From positions 25,356,008 to 25,420,007 of the forward strand of contig CM049313.1 of assembly GCA_026874595.1 (NCBI GenBank): 64,000 bases of DNA, in the 5' to 3' direction. The notes below the pieces were generated by a model. That model was given only the letters and a program-made list of their open reading frames with translations. It did no database searches and had not been told where the DNA came from. Shown here piece after piece: positions 29,008-41,070 of this stretch; the first letter of the stretch is position 1, and each line of letters opens with the position of its first letter. The translations under genes and the position numbers were made by a program. This stretch comes from Sipunculus nudus (lineage: Eukaryota > Annelida > Sipuncula > Golfingiida > Sipunculidae).

Positions 29008-30054
29008 TCAAAAAACAGATTGGTTAAATATATAACCAATTTAATTGGTTAAGCCAGTTTTGGTTGTTTTAAACAAAATATTGTTTATCTTAACCAATGC
29101 ATTGTTAATGTACTAACCAAACCAGTTGGTTGTTTTGACCAATTTTTATTGGTTAACAGAATAAAATACTGTATGTAGGTTTAACCAATATATTGGTCAG
29201 TTGACAACCAAAATATTGGTTACTTTAGCACACATATATGACCAATTTGGTTGGTTGCGATGATATTGGTTGATTTAACCAACACATTGGTAATTTCAAC
29301 CAACTTGTAACCAAACTCATTGGTCATTTAGACCAATTTTGATTGGTCGACCGTTTGGTTGCATATATTTAACCAGTTTTCTTGGTTGAGTTAAACATTG
29401 GTTGATTTTATCAACATATTGGTTATTTTACCAACTGATTGGTCAAGCACTGACCAATCCGATTTGTCAGTTTTAACATCAGACACAAAAGTGCTCCAAA
29501 TCTGACACAATTAAGAGATGCAAGCTTCACTGGCTGAGGGGCAAAACGTCTGACTTGTATGCGAGCGGTCACAGGATCGAGTCCAAGACCGGGCGGAATT
29601 TGTGTTTCCTCTTGAAACCCACACCAGAGCAACCCGAGACTGAAGAATGACTTACAAGAAGACTCCTAATCAATCTGAAGAATAAAACAACTATAAAGGG
29701 TACTGATAGTAGCAGTTCACATAAAAATGTGTCCACTAGTCTGACCAATTGAATTGATTCATGTGACCAATTTATTATCTGATTTAACCAATTTGTTTTG
29801 GTTGACCTCAACCAAAGTACATTGGTTGAGAATAACCAAATTATTTTGGTCAAACTGACCAATTTTTTTGGTTTAAATTATCAGCTGTGTTGGTTGCTCT
29901 GACCAATATATAGGTTGATTTGACCAATACCTCTTGTTTGATTACGACCAAAATAAATTGGTTGTTTTAAACAATAAATTGTTTGGACATATTTTGACCA
30001 ATAAAATTGGTTGGATTCAACCAATTTTTTGGTTGATTCAACCAATCTGTTTTT

Positions 30055-30059
<5 letters not shown>
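29004..30059. mobile_element. Element made of alternating ACCAAT / ATTGGT boxes with terminal inverted repeats
   Basis: The left end starts ACACTCAAAAAACAG then ATTGGTT (29004-29025) and the right end is its inverse, AACCAATCTG then TTTTTTGTGT (30040-30059). Between them nearly all sequence (29017-29460 and 29740-30055) consists of short palindromes in which TTGGTT and AACCAA alternate every 10-30 bp, more than thirty boxes in all. The middle (about 29461-29740) differs and has tRNA-like promoter boxes. TA runs flank both ends. No protein is encoded. It resembles a foldback or TA-targeted non-autonomous transposon; the family is not recognised. Confidence 0.75.
29515..29660 (+). repeat. tRNA-like (SINE-type) segment inside the box element
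   Basis: TGGCTGAGGGG (about 29530) resembles a pol III A box and GGATCGAGTCC (about 29572) matches the B-box consensus GGTTCGANTCC at all but one base, with spacing right for a tRNA-derived promoter. It is followed by TGTGTTTCCTCTTGAAACCC. The anticodon stem does not pair well, so it is not a functional tRNA. A tRNA-derived SINE nested in the array is the best guess. Confidence 0.4.

Positions 30060-30146
<87 letters not shown>
30060..30146. repeat. (TA)n microsatellite, right of the CCAAT-box element
   Basis: TA run with a few CA steps. Spurious Tyr-Ile frames over it are not genes. Confidence 0.95.
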
Positions 30147-30149
<3 letters not shown>

Positions 30150-30924
30150 GTCCAGTGGAGGGATAAAAGGCCCCCTGGCCAATATATCTGACTGCATGAT
30201 CTGCTATACCTTAATTCAGACAATTGATCCCTGTTCATCTAACCATTTCAAGTATGCATACCCTCTTAAATGATATAATTTATCGAAATTCAATAAATAA
30301 CAAATAATCTCAGATGTAAAATAAAACTGTGCGAAGTTTAGAAGTATATAGCACATAAGTCTGAAATGAAATTGATGTAATCTTTAATTAAAGCATGATT
30401 TTTGCTTTAAGGATAAAAAAGTTCAACTCTTTATTCACAGTGTATCCAAAAATTTATTTTTAACTGAAAACATTAAAAATGCCCTTCACAATGTGCATAT
30501 GTATACATATAGCTCATGCAATAACCCTTCGCCGCTTCGCGTTTTGAGTAAAGCGTGTCTTGCTTGGAGCACCATCACAAAGCTCTTGTATCGTGTGGCT
30601 GCTGTCATATGCAATGACAAGAGGTGGAATAAAAATAGGCAGGTATTTATATCATATGTGTTCAGTTTCTGAACAAAATAATACTTCACTTATAGTCCGG
30701 GAGCTTTTTTCTAAACGAAATCCTTAAATCCATCACATGTTGTCTGACTTGACATTTAGTTGCCTGACACCTCGAAAGACCACTGCTAGACGGGTAGTGC
30801 TGTCAAATTGTGGTACAATGTATATTTTTCTTCTAGATACTGACCGTTTTGTACCCTAAGCTTTAACATTAGCACTGGAAAATGATAGGGGTAGGGGTAA
30901 CTCAAATATGGATATCTTGACTGG
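30147..30924. other. Unassigned spacer
   Basis: No recognised feature. Confidence 0.4.
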
Positions 30925-31345
30925 AAGTCATCTGAGCAATAACAATCACTTTATGTCTGTCGTCCGTCCGTCTCCGTCCGTTAACAGGGCGTAACAGCTG
31001 GATCTAGAAACTTCCAACTGAAAACCCATAGAGGTTCATTAAAAAATCTCCTTGGAAATCTGAAATTAGGGCACTGTGACCTATATTCTCCGCGATATGG
31101 GACTTGTAAGTACACCCCCCCCCCCTGAATAATTAAAACTTTAAAACAAAAGCTTCAGTATCTGAATAACTAATGCAGTGATTGCCATGATTCTTTCCAT
31201 GCATATTGATCATTGAGTGTTTCATCATTTCTTGAAGACTATTGGCGCCACCTGTAGTTTTTCTAATTTTAAGTATTCTTTTTGAGACCTTCAAATGAAG
31301 CTGTCTGCCCGTTAACAGGGCACAAATTATGACCGTTAGACCTAG
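30925..31345 (-). repeat. Repeat family B module, inverted
   Basis: Reading the minus strand, it shows the same order as 15335-15665: TGGCGCCA border, AAATGATGAAACACTCAATG, GATCAATATGCATGG, TTCCAAGGAGATTTTTTA and the GGACGGA tract, then GCTCAGATGACTTCCAGTCA. Confidence 0.65.
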
Positions 31346-32377
31346 CCTAAATTTACCTTAACGATTTAAAATAGGCTGCGAGGTATTCTGGCATACATAC
31401 ATGTAGGCAGTTTTCTTGTGTTTATCGATGGATTTACTGCATGGAGAATACTTTAATATACTATACACTTTGTCTTTGTATACTAACAAAAGAGAAGGTC
31501 CAGGTGATATCATGCCTAAACCTATAGGATAAACCTAGAACAATTGAAACTGGTTGAGTTGCAGCTGATACACGTGTATTAAAATATATATAACTCACAT
31601 TATTCAAGATCAAGTAACAACAATTTCTGACAGTATCTGCCACGAGATAACAGTTTTTCGTCCTTGAAAAATGTTTATGTGCATGCAAATAAAGACGGAG
31701 TGTCCGATATATAATAAGCATATATATAGTAAAGGTACTGTGTGCGACAGGTGATGAGAAAGGGTATTTAATAAACTTTTTTAAACAAACATTCACATTT
31801 CGAATATTGTTACCTAAAAGATACCTGACGGCAAATACATAATGAATATTTCATACAGAAAAATGTGCTATTTACGAGTGTTAAGTATATACCTTGATAT
31901 GTAGAAAACCATTAGGATAACCAACAAGAATTGAAATAAAAAAAAAATTTTCAGATTGTTCATTTCCGACAACATTTTTTAAGTGTTCATGTGATGTAAG
32001 TCATTTATTTCATAAACAATTTAGGTAAATTTGAGACATTTCGATGATACATGTTATCTATATGCCCATATGTTATCTGATATACATTTGCAATATATTC
32101 AGAGGTGCTGAGTGCCTTTTAAATTGCTTTGATCTTATTTTTTGTAGACATTTATCTTCGATGAATAAAAATGTGATTCTCTTTTATTGCTTTATTAAAT
32201 TTACAACAACAAAAAACGCCCACAGCTGAAGAACACTAAATCTAAACTTAGTTAAATGTCTTCTCTTCATATATTTCCTATTTCAGTCCTGTATACATCC
32301 CACACGTTTCAGCAAAATATTACCTATTTCAGTAATCTGGTGCTATAAAAACACAGAAAGTAAAAATGTTATTGTCA

Positions 32378-32434
<57 letters not shown>

Positions 32435-32938
32435 TATACCTTTACTCATATGGTTTTCCAAGTAAGGTAAGACTTCTGAAGACCAAATGTTAAATATATG
32501 TATTTTATTTCGCTACAAGTTCAGTGTTCTATACTCTCTTTTGTAAATTATAATATATAAGACAACCAAAGAAGATACTGTTCCATTTTACCATTATTGT
32601 TGACTACCTTTATTTTCTGCGGGCTGTTTATATAATACTCTTTTCATGCACTTGCACCACCACCGTCTTTCTAACATAATAAATACGTCCTCTTTTATTA
32701 GAAAATTCTTCAAATGTTTTCAGTGATTCCGTCGATGAGTCGTTATATCCTTAAGAGACTGGATCAATCATTAATTTCCAGTTCTTAATAATGAGACAGC
32801 ATTAATAATTTCTTTTTTATTTCCAAGCATATTACCAGGATATTTTCGCGGGAGGGGGGGGAGGTTGAGAGTCGGCCCATATGTATATGTATATTATATA
32901 TATAATTTGTAAAATATAGAATATAGAATAAATATTAC

Positions 32939-32989
<51 letters not shown>

Positions 32990-33404
32990 ATAAATATAAT
33001 ACATGGCCATGCACTTATTTTGGTCTGAAAACCCTCCCTGCAAAAAACTCTGGTAACATATAGAAGGCAGTAAACTCCCTCTCTCGGCTATGTTTGGGCC
33101 AACATTAAAATATGTAACTCGATATACAGGATTTAAATATATTAGTAGATATAACACATAGCATGTGCAGGCTGTTTCTTCTCTGAACATATAGTTTCTT
33201 CTTCGTCAAGCATTTTCCATTGTACTTGGTCTGAGTAACGTAGGTCCTCATCTTTAAACTAACCAATTCGAAAGTATAATTTGAACTTATGTTGTAAAGA
33301 CTGGCTTACTCATACAAAACATTCAAGGATGACAAAGTGCGGCAATTCGATTTCTTCCAAATATATATATAACAACATTCACCTGAGGATTTTTTTATTT
33401 CATC

Positions 33405-33441
<37 letters not shown>

Positions 33442-35152
33442 GCTACGGTTAAAAGAATGAAACCCTTTAAAAAGGTTGCGGCTGCAGAAATGAGGGGGAG
33501 GGGACCGATTTTCATGAGAGTAAGTGCCAGTATTTTCAAACATATACGGAACATTAAGTTACAATTTATATCCTAACTAAGTCAATACAAGTGCATTGCG
33601 CTTAATATGTAGTGGTCCGTATACAGGCCTGTAGCTATTGGCTGTGTGATAGAAGAAAGGACGACCTTTTTGCCCGGCCAGTGCTCCCTGACCGTTACAA
33701 TTAAGATGAGTTTTATATTTAGGCTAATCATGAATCGTGTGTACATAATGTTACCACATTGTATGTGTATCCTACAGTGAAATAATATGTTTTCTGTAGT
33801 AACAGACCGCACCACTTAATGAATATACAAATGCACTTGTTTGATGTGAGAGAGCCGCTGCTCATGATCAGCTTTGCTCGACAGTGGCTCGGCTGTTCTC
33901 TCATGCAAAATGCCCCGTATTTGTATCTGATCAGAGATAGATAGGATACCGTTCTTGGCATATTGGGCTTTTCAGAATGTTTCACGGGGAGGGGGGGGGG
34001 GGAGTTAAATCTAAAGGACTTCCGTATGTATAAGCTTGCATTCTCAGAAAGGTTAGCGCGTGTAATTTGGTCATATTGAGGAATGTATATTTGTTGTTTA
34101 TAGAAGCACCCTCTCCTTTTTCGACCTAAACTATCTGGGAAATTGCAGAGTCACAGGCGCTTGAATCCATATAGGCTAAACTAAGTATGTCTGGATTATT
34201 ACCTACTCTTTTCCTAATATATATCTTAATTTTCATATAAATATCAAAGCTGAATTGAAACAAGCTAGTTTGACGATACTAAGACATTAAAGAAATTTCA
34301 GACCGGAAAGTTCCTTCACGTGCACACAATCATGGTTGGGTTATGCGACTCTTTTCATGGATGGTTAATTACAGTTGCGGAATCAGGTTGGGGAGGGGGG
34401 TGGGGGGCGCCCCCCCCCCGTTTTGCTGCAACATCTGTCATTTTTTATTTTTATTTTCCCAGTTTTCGTGAGTAATTTTAATTTTTATATTTCTTTTTTT
34501 TTATTATATAGCAATTAAATTTTATTTATCCGCAGTTTACTTAATACGATTTCATTAGTTGAGGATATAAACGAATAGATTAGTGATTTTCACCGTTGGG
34601 GTATAGTGGCGAAATACTTCTGTAATGAAGCAGGGAGTCTTTTCGTTATTACGTCAGCTGGTCCATAACATCGAGGAACCCCATAATTCGCTCGTCCGTG
34701 AGTGCGGCACGGCCTTCTGTTAGCCTGCAGAGCGCTCAGTCTGGGTCGGGGTCGACCGTGAACAATCTCACGGCTCCTTTGCTGATCCCGGTACTTAAAC
34801 TCAAGGTGTGCATGTGCTCTGCTGAGTCCTTTGTGTGGCAAAACATTTAGAAGATGATATTTTGCAAGTTATAACGTAAATGCACCTTTTCGCCATTGAC
34901 ATCAACATGTTGAAAACGATTGAAATTTGATATCCTAAATTTGAAGAAATATAAATATTCAATATTGAACAACTCTACAGTTGGACTTAATTATGCAAAG
35001 ACATTTAAGAGAACATTTTCAGAGGAACAGAAAATCCTAATATATATTTTGTGGTTAAAGTTCCTCCAAATGTCCACTTTGCCACATTTCCCCAAAAATA
35101 TATGGGATGGGGGTACCATTTCATCCCCCATGAACCTGTAATGTATATATTC

Positions 35153-35211
<59 letters not shown>

Positions 35212-35336
35212 TTTACAAAATTATGGAAAACATAGTCTATTGAGCTGCTAAAACTATAATTAGTTTTTTTAGAAATATAACATGACTATAAACTCCTGTA
35301 ATGAACCCTCTTTCTGAACAGCACAAATGAGATTCA
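31346..35336. other. AT-rich gene-free stretch with TA microsatellites
   Basis: Long TA runs lie at about 32381-32426, 32942-32982, 33410-33438 and 35158-35206. G runs lie near 32851-32861 and 33987-34002. A GC-richer patch at 34590-34840 holds an 83-codon minus frame with many Arg, but it matches nothing I know and has no start or splice support. No gene is called. Confidence 0.6.
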
Positions 35337-36286
35337 AATTAAAATTGGCCATAATTTTGTAGGTTTTGTAGATAGAAGGGTAAGCTAAACGCCAAAATGC
35401 ATTAAAACTAAATTTTTAACAATTTTCCAGTGAAGAAACTAATTTGCATATTTAGCCGTATGCAAATATATTTTGATTTCCCACTAAAATAGACATTTTT
35501 AAAGGGCATTTATACTTAAATTCATCCAGATTTTGTTTATTAAATCAATTAAAGTGAATTTTATATAAAAAAATATAGAACAAAGTCTTGTTTGTTCCTT
35601 TATTTGCATGAAAATGGATATTCATGAGAAACTACCACAACTCTTGATTTACTGTCAATGTTCCTTCATTTGGTAATTCATTTGACCTCAATAAAGGGGG
35701 CATAACCAAGTGTGCGTGTGATGATAAAAGCATAAAACTTGCTTTTGAGATTTCCGCTTCACCTTCTTTTAGATTAAGCGGTAATTCTCCAAGCTAAATT
35801 TTGAAAATTGGAGGCATTTCTAAAAAGACCTTGAAAGGTCATTGGACATTGGCTTGTTTAAATCAACATTATAACGAATATTTCCTAAATGATTAGAAAT
35901 ATATATACTGAGACAAGATCAGATAACCATATCTTACGTAATTGATCAAACATGAATGCATATAAAATAAAAATGATTTTACGATTGGCCTGATAAATGG
36001 GCAAACCAGTTATTTATTCTATGATAAAATAGTCCAGCTTGGACCATTTCTTGCAAGTTGTTTATATTTAGGAAGGGACGCAAAAAGAATAGTTATAAAA
36101 AATCCCAAAACAGCATAAACTCCATCGGGACCTGATATCTTATTAAAATGCAATTATCAGAGAGGTTTAACTCCATGTTACTACTAATCTTAGTTATCAG
36201 GCTATTCCTGTGACAATGTAAAAACAAAACAATCCCCCTATTTTTTTATGATTACCATCATCCTCAAATTATCCCTATATCAATCA

Positions 36287-39200
36287 GTTCTGTGAACAGT
36301 CGCCTTCACAATAACACAGGACGGTGCATTGCAGAGCAGCTTTCTTATATTTCCATGAATTGCGACAGCCACTACACAAGCGTTCATAAAAGGCTTTAGC
36401 TTCTTCAGGTAGTGTAATCCACTTTGGCTCAAACAAGCCATCTCCATTCTTCACCCAACCCCAGGTGAAGGCAGTGTGGGGGCCGTAAAACATGTGCCTG
36501 GCCCCATATGTGTCCCCCCTGGGTAGGCAGCCCGTGTAGATCTAGAGCTGCATATGTTGGAGGTATTGCTTCTGGTGATCTCTTCCTTGGGAACATTTTC
36601 TCCCGTGCTTCATTGATGTTCCTGCATGTGCTCGTGTGGTCATACATAAGTATGACAAATCCTTGTATGCTGCTCGTACACTTTGATGAAACATGGTCAG
36701 GGCCACATTCTAAGCTGTGCAAGGCATCAGTCAACTTTGGCATCGCATCCTATACCGCCCAGGATGTTTTCCTGCCATGGCTAACAAAACTTGGCACAGT
36801 ATCACATCCTGTCACTGCATGGAACACTGGTAATGCAAGAAATTTGTCTCGACCAAGGGTAGTAAATAGTTTATTCGCAGTCAGATAACGGTAGTTTTTT
36901 TCCAATTCCGAGGACAATCCATGGCTCACTTTAAATATGCAAGGCTTAGGAAACCTTTATGGCAAGAACCACATCTGTGTTAACAGTGCGAATCAGTATC
37001 CTCTGTTGGTTTTTGTGATGCATGTAGGGCATGGAGCAACAAGAGAGTGTCTGCTTCTTAATGGATGCATTGTACTAGTGAGGCAAGGTCACTGGAAGAG
37101 GAACACATTGGACCTGCTGCCCCTTAGTTGCTATGATTTCTTTGTCATCTTCCTTTAGTGAGGTGATGAGACAAATGGAAAGGAAATTAAAGAGCTCTTT
37201 CTTATTATCATCTATACGCATAAGATTTAGCCAGTTTGTGCATGGGAATGGTTGGGTACCTGTGACACGTCTTCGCGCTCATTTCTCGCGCTTAGCCCTA
37301 GCAATACCTTTCAGACTGTGAGTAATGTGCCTGTCCCACAGGAGGATTCCTTCAGGACAATCAAGCAAGTCACTTTTTGTACCCTAGTGAAGGGCACCAC
37401 AATGTGACAATGATGGTGGGCAGGCTTGATTTCCATGGCAGAGAAGATTCAACTAGCCTACCTCCTCTTGTCTGGAGGAAATGTATATGCGTGTGAATAG
37501 CTCAACATCAGCTTTCGCCCAGGTTAATTGTTGCTGGCTGTTGGTCACTCTCTTGCATGTTGATTTTACAAACAGAGGGAGTTTGCTATGAGGAATGATG
37601 TCATCTATAGGTCTTCCATGAAGCAGTTCCTAGTGAAGGTCTCGAATTTACCTGGCCTAGCTAAAACAACGGACTGTGAATCTATTAAAATTACTTCTGT
37701 ATGCTTGGAACTTGATGATGATGGCGGCGGTCTTCTTATCTTACATACTGTTCCGTGAATTAAGAGAATAATCTGGCTACCTCAGGTCCAGAGACCATCC
37801 AGCGGTGAAGAGCACTTGAAATTTTTCAACAGTCCAATGGCCCCTCCAACACTTTTGATTGCTGCGTTATTTTCTTCGTGAGCATGGTCTATCGCTATGG
37901 ATGAAAATGCACGGGTTGTCTTCTGTACGGTAAACACGCCTTCAGTTAAAACCTTTGCTACATTTAGGTGTCTTAGTTGGATTTGATGCATATCTTTTAA
38001 GTGCACAGAAATCGGTTAATCCATCTTCCATCATTAGTGTGATCAAGAAGAACATGGAACAATCAAGGTCAAAGCATCAACATTTACAGAGGACCAGTAT
38101 TTGAATTGTGGGCAAACAGCTGACGTTTGATCACACCAAGCACTGAAGTCTAATGGTATCTCCTCGGCATCAGCTACTGCTTCCCGTTAGAGCTGATAGA
38201 CTTTGCGTTGCAAATGTTAAGAAATGCCAAGGCCAATGCGATGGAACTTGTCAATGAGCTCTTTTTGCGTGTTTGAGCATGCAGCATCATTCCGATATAG
38301 AGAGGAAAGGGAATCTCTTGATTGATGTTGTGTCTAACTGATATATTGTTTCTTTGCGTTTGTGCGTTACATTGTTATACTTCAACAATTTTGCCATAGC
38401 AAGAGATGCAGGGGTCACATAACATTTGGTTTGATGCTTGATACTTGGTCCTTCTAATATCATGACAACTAGTGCATGCAAGCAGAGTATTAGGAACTGA
38501 TTTCTGCTGACAAGCCTCACCGTATGTTCCGTCAAATGGCTCTACCTGATCTAAAAGCTATGGAGGATGTTTTTGGCCGCCTGAGCTAAGTGAATCACAT
38601 CACTGTCATTGACATGCTGGCAAACGTGTTCCAGTGCAAAGCCTACGTCAGTGTCAAGGCGAGAAAGACATAACGACATTTGCTTTGAACTCTCATGTTT
38701 GGGAAGCGGGTCAAAAGTCGCGGAGTAGTGTGAGTTCTCTGGCTCATCTAGACACTTTAAGCTGTTTCATTCTTGTTTCATAGAGCTGGATTAAATGAAA
38801 GAGCTTGAAGATTGGTACAGTTTCTTCTTCGGCCAGGGCCTCTTCAATGATATGCATCACCAGCTTAGCAAAGGCTAAACTAGACAAAACACTTTCCCTA
38901 TTGATACCAGTCTGCTTTGCTTTTTCAGCTTTATGTGCCCTGTAGTACAAAACAGCCATGCATTTGTTGTAGTATCAGCTTTACGTGCCCTGTAGTACAA
39001 AGCAGCCAACCATTTGTCATGGTATCAGCTTTGCGTGCCCTGTAGTACAAAGCAGCCAACCATTTGTCGTGGTATCAGCATTACGTGCCCTGTAGTACAA
39101 AGCAGCCAAGCATTTGTCGTGGTATCAGCTTTGCGTGCCCTGTAGTACAAAGCAGACAAGCATTTGTTGTGGTATCAGCTTTACGTGCCCTGTAGTACAA

Positions 39201-39470
39201 AGCAGACAAGCATTTGTCGTTGTATCAGCTTTTCGTGCCCTGTAGTACAAAGCAGACAAGCATTTGTCGTGGTATCAGCTTTACGTGCCCTTAAGTACAA
39301 AGCAGACAAGCATTTGTCATGGTATCAGCTTTACGTGCCCTGTAGTACAAAGCAGACAAGCATTTAGTATGGTATTTGCAACCAAGAGCAATCATATCTC
39401 CTTAACTGATTTTGCCCAGGAGATTTGCACCTTCAATAAGGGTAGCACTCGTGTTAACCCTCTTGCCTAA
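36287..39470 (-). pseudogene. Decayed ORF of a repetitive invertebrate protein family (PIN/XPG-like core, Cys-rich C-terminus)
   Basis: Reading leftward, broken frames preserve these blocks in order: RVNTSATLIEGANL then GCKYHTKCLSALYYRA (39465-39310, Cys/His motif); AKQTGINRESVLSS and PIFKLFHLIQLYETRM (38920-38750); ILEGPSIKHQTK and AKLLKYNNVTHKRK (about 38460-38350); DHAHEENNAAIKSVGGAIG (37890-37832); RILIRTVNTDVVLAI (about 36990); FHAVTGCDTVPSF and HGRKTSW (36810-36755); INEAREKMFPRKRSPEAIPP (about 36600); and a C-terminus with CSGC, CTVLCYCEGDCSQN (36355-36290). I know these blocks from a large uncharacterised protein multicopy in aquatic invertebrates. The TVNTDVV and GCDTV segments recall PIN/XPG nuclease cores (inference). 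Frameshifts, for example near 36430-36490, and stops show decay. Confidence 0.75.
38921..39370 (-). repeat. Exact 50-bp tandem expansion, nine copies, within the coding region
   Basis: GGTATCAGCTTTACGTGCCC then TGTAGTACAAAGCAG recurs at exactly 50-bp steps (38971, 39021, 39071, 39121, 39171, 39221, 39271, 39321) with no length change and few substitutions. The outermost copies are the protein remnant itself: the minus frame reads SALYYRARKAD at the right border and AVLYYRAHKAEKAK at the left border. So a single coding segment was amplified, and 50 is not a multiple of three. Confidence 0.93.
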
Positions 39471-39474
39471 AACA

Positions 39475-39870
39475 GCGCAGTCGGTGTCCCGGTGTGGGCT
39501 CTGTGAAGGAATCTGTACACAGATCTCGGGGACAATTCATAAATATTGACTGATGTCACAAACATTGATTGTTCAACACATTGCAACAATGCATTTATTG
39601 TAACAAAGTTTATTCTGAAAAGCCAGCACTGTGTAACCATGCCTTGCGCAGCCGGTTCTGTGTCCCAGTATGGGTGTTGTTGAGGAATCTGGCCATAGAA
39701 CACTCAGGGACGATTACGTCATAAATAAAGACTGAATGCACCAAAAAATTCCGATAAACAAGTTGCAACAATGTATTACATTGAAACAAAGCTTGTTCTG
39801 GACAAATATAATTTAGTAGGGCCTAACCATTGTGCCCAGTATTCCGGGTGTTTTCCCTGATGTAGGCCCT
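39475..39870. repeat. ~178-bp tandem repeat, two copies and a partial third
   Basis: Units start near 39478, 39655 and 39832, sharing GTGTCCCGGTGTGGG / GTGTCCCAGTATGGG, TCATAAATAAAGACTG-like text, TTGCAACAATGCATTTATTG and AACAAAGTTTATTCTG. It lies upstream (in the gene's sense) of the remnant's N-terminal block and inside the inverted-repeat arms. Confidence 0.75.
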
Positions 39871-41070
39871 GTATAGGATTATTTTAATATGCTTGTTTTA
39901 TTATATACTACATATAATTTAGGACATTTTCAAGAGAATGCATCCCGATTGGGGAAGTTTTTAAAGTGGTTTCTTTCCGTTTAATGAAAATAATATGTTA
40001 GAGAATTTCAATGCCCATTTGAATTACAAGATATTTATTTCCGATTACCATTATATAATGCAAAATTCTTTTTGTTAACCTGATTTCCTGTATAATTACT
40101 AATCACACAACAATTTATTTATATAAATAATGACCAAAAAACAGTTTTTAACAAGTAAACATTACATATATTGTGATATTACATTCTAAGCGTTACCATA
40201 TCTTGTTCGGTAAATATTACACAAGTGATAACTTTTAACATTAAAAAAAATTATCAATCATACATTAAAAATTAAAAATAAAAAAAAAGTTTAAGTGCCT
40301 TCCATTTTTAAATAGTTATACACATTCAACTCTGGTTGTCCGCCTAGTTGAATGAAGTGCAGTGCCTTTGGAAGACCATACGAAATTGATAACATCTATA
40401 AGAATTCTGCAATTAGTGATACAAGCATCATAGTTGCTTGACAACTTATTTAATACTTTAAATATGCATATTTATTTAGTCCTCATCTACATGTACAGAA
40501 AAAAGTGTATAATTTTCGTAACCATTCCAGTCCTTTGCTCGCCCTTTTCTTGATATCAACGACGTGCCTTTGAACCGAACCGGGCCAAGTTGGACCTGTA
40601 AACCTTTCAAGGGCATTTAAATAATTTTTTTATGTGCAGCGGAAATGTCAAAAATAAGTTTGATGCTTTTATCATCATATACGCACGCTTGGTTATGCCC
40701 CCATTATTTAGGTCAAATGTCCTACACAATAAACAATTAATAAGTTTATAGGTAAAGAGTTATAGTAGAGTGTTTAATGAATATTCATTCATATGCGAAT
40801 AATGTGGGGATCAAACAAAATTGTATTTAATTGGCTTTCTAGTAATAAAAAATTCAGGTTAGTTGATTTTAAAAAAAGAAATCATGATGCAAAACTTCCC
40901 TTTAAAAAGTCTGGTTTAGTAGAAAATTTGCCTATATTTGCATACTACTAAATAGGCAAATTAGTTTCTTCAGAGAAATATTGGTAAAAAAATAATTTTA
41001 ATGCATTTTGGCGATTATCTTATCCTTCTATCTACAAAACTTACAGAGTTATGGCCTTTAATAAAATTAA

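Larger units (their letters stand above)
35337..41070 (-). mobile_element. Large DNA transposon candidate with ~400-bp terminal inverted repeats
   Basis: About 35337-35750 and the reverse complement of about 40645-41066 align throughout: GGCCATAA, TTTTGTAGATAGAAGG, CGCCAAAATGCATTAAAA, GAAGAAACTAATTTGC, TTTAAAGGG, GGGGGCATAACCAAG, GATGATAAAAGCAT and ATTTCCGCT occur in the same order. Between these arms lies the minus-strand protein remnant at 36287-39470. Arms bracketing a gene of a repetitive family argue for a DNA transposon near 5.7 kb. Target duplications and exact ends are not defined; the outermost homology fades near a TA run on the left. Confidence 0.65.

Noticed and set aside
29515-29600. 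A functional tRNA gene
   Set aside because: The B box is good but the anticodon and acceptor stems do not pair, so only a tRNA-derived repeat is supported.
29881-30238. Several long frames over the TA microsatellite
   Set aside because: They are Tyr-Ile-Tyr repeats produced by (TA)n on both strands and have no start or splice context.
34590-34841. 83-codon Arg-rich minus frame in a GC-richer patch
   Set aside because: No recognisable domain, no splice sites or neighbours that support it.
36508-36888. 126-codon plus-strand frame
   Set aside because: It lies antisense to the recognised protein remnant on the minus strand, which explains its openness.
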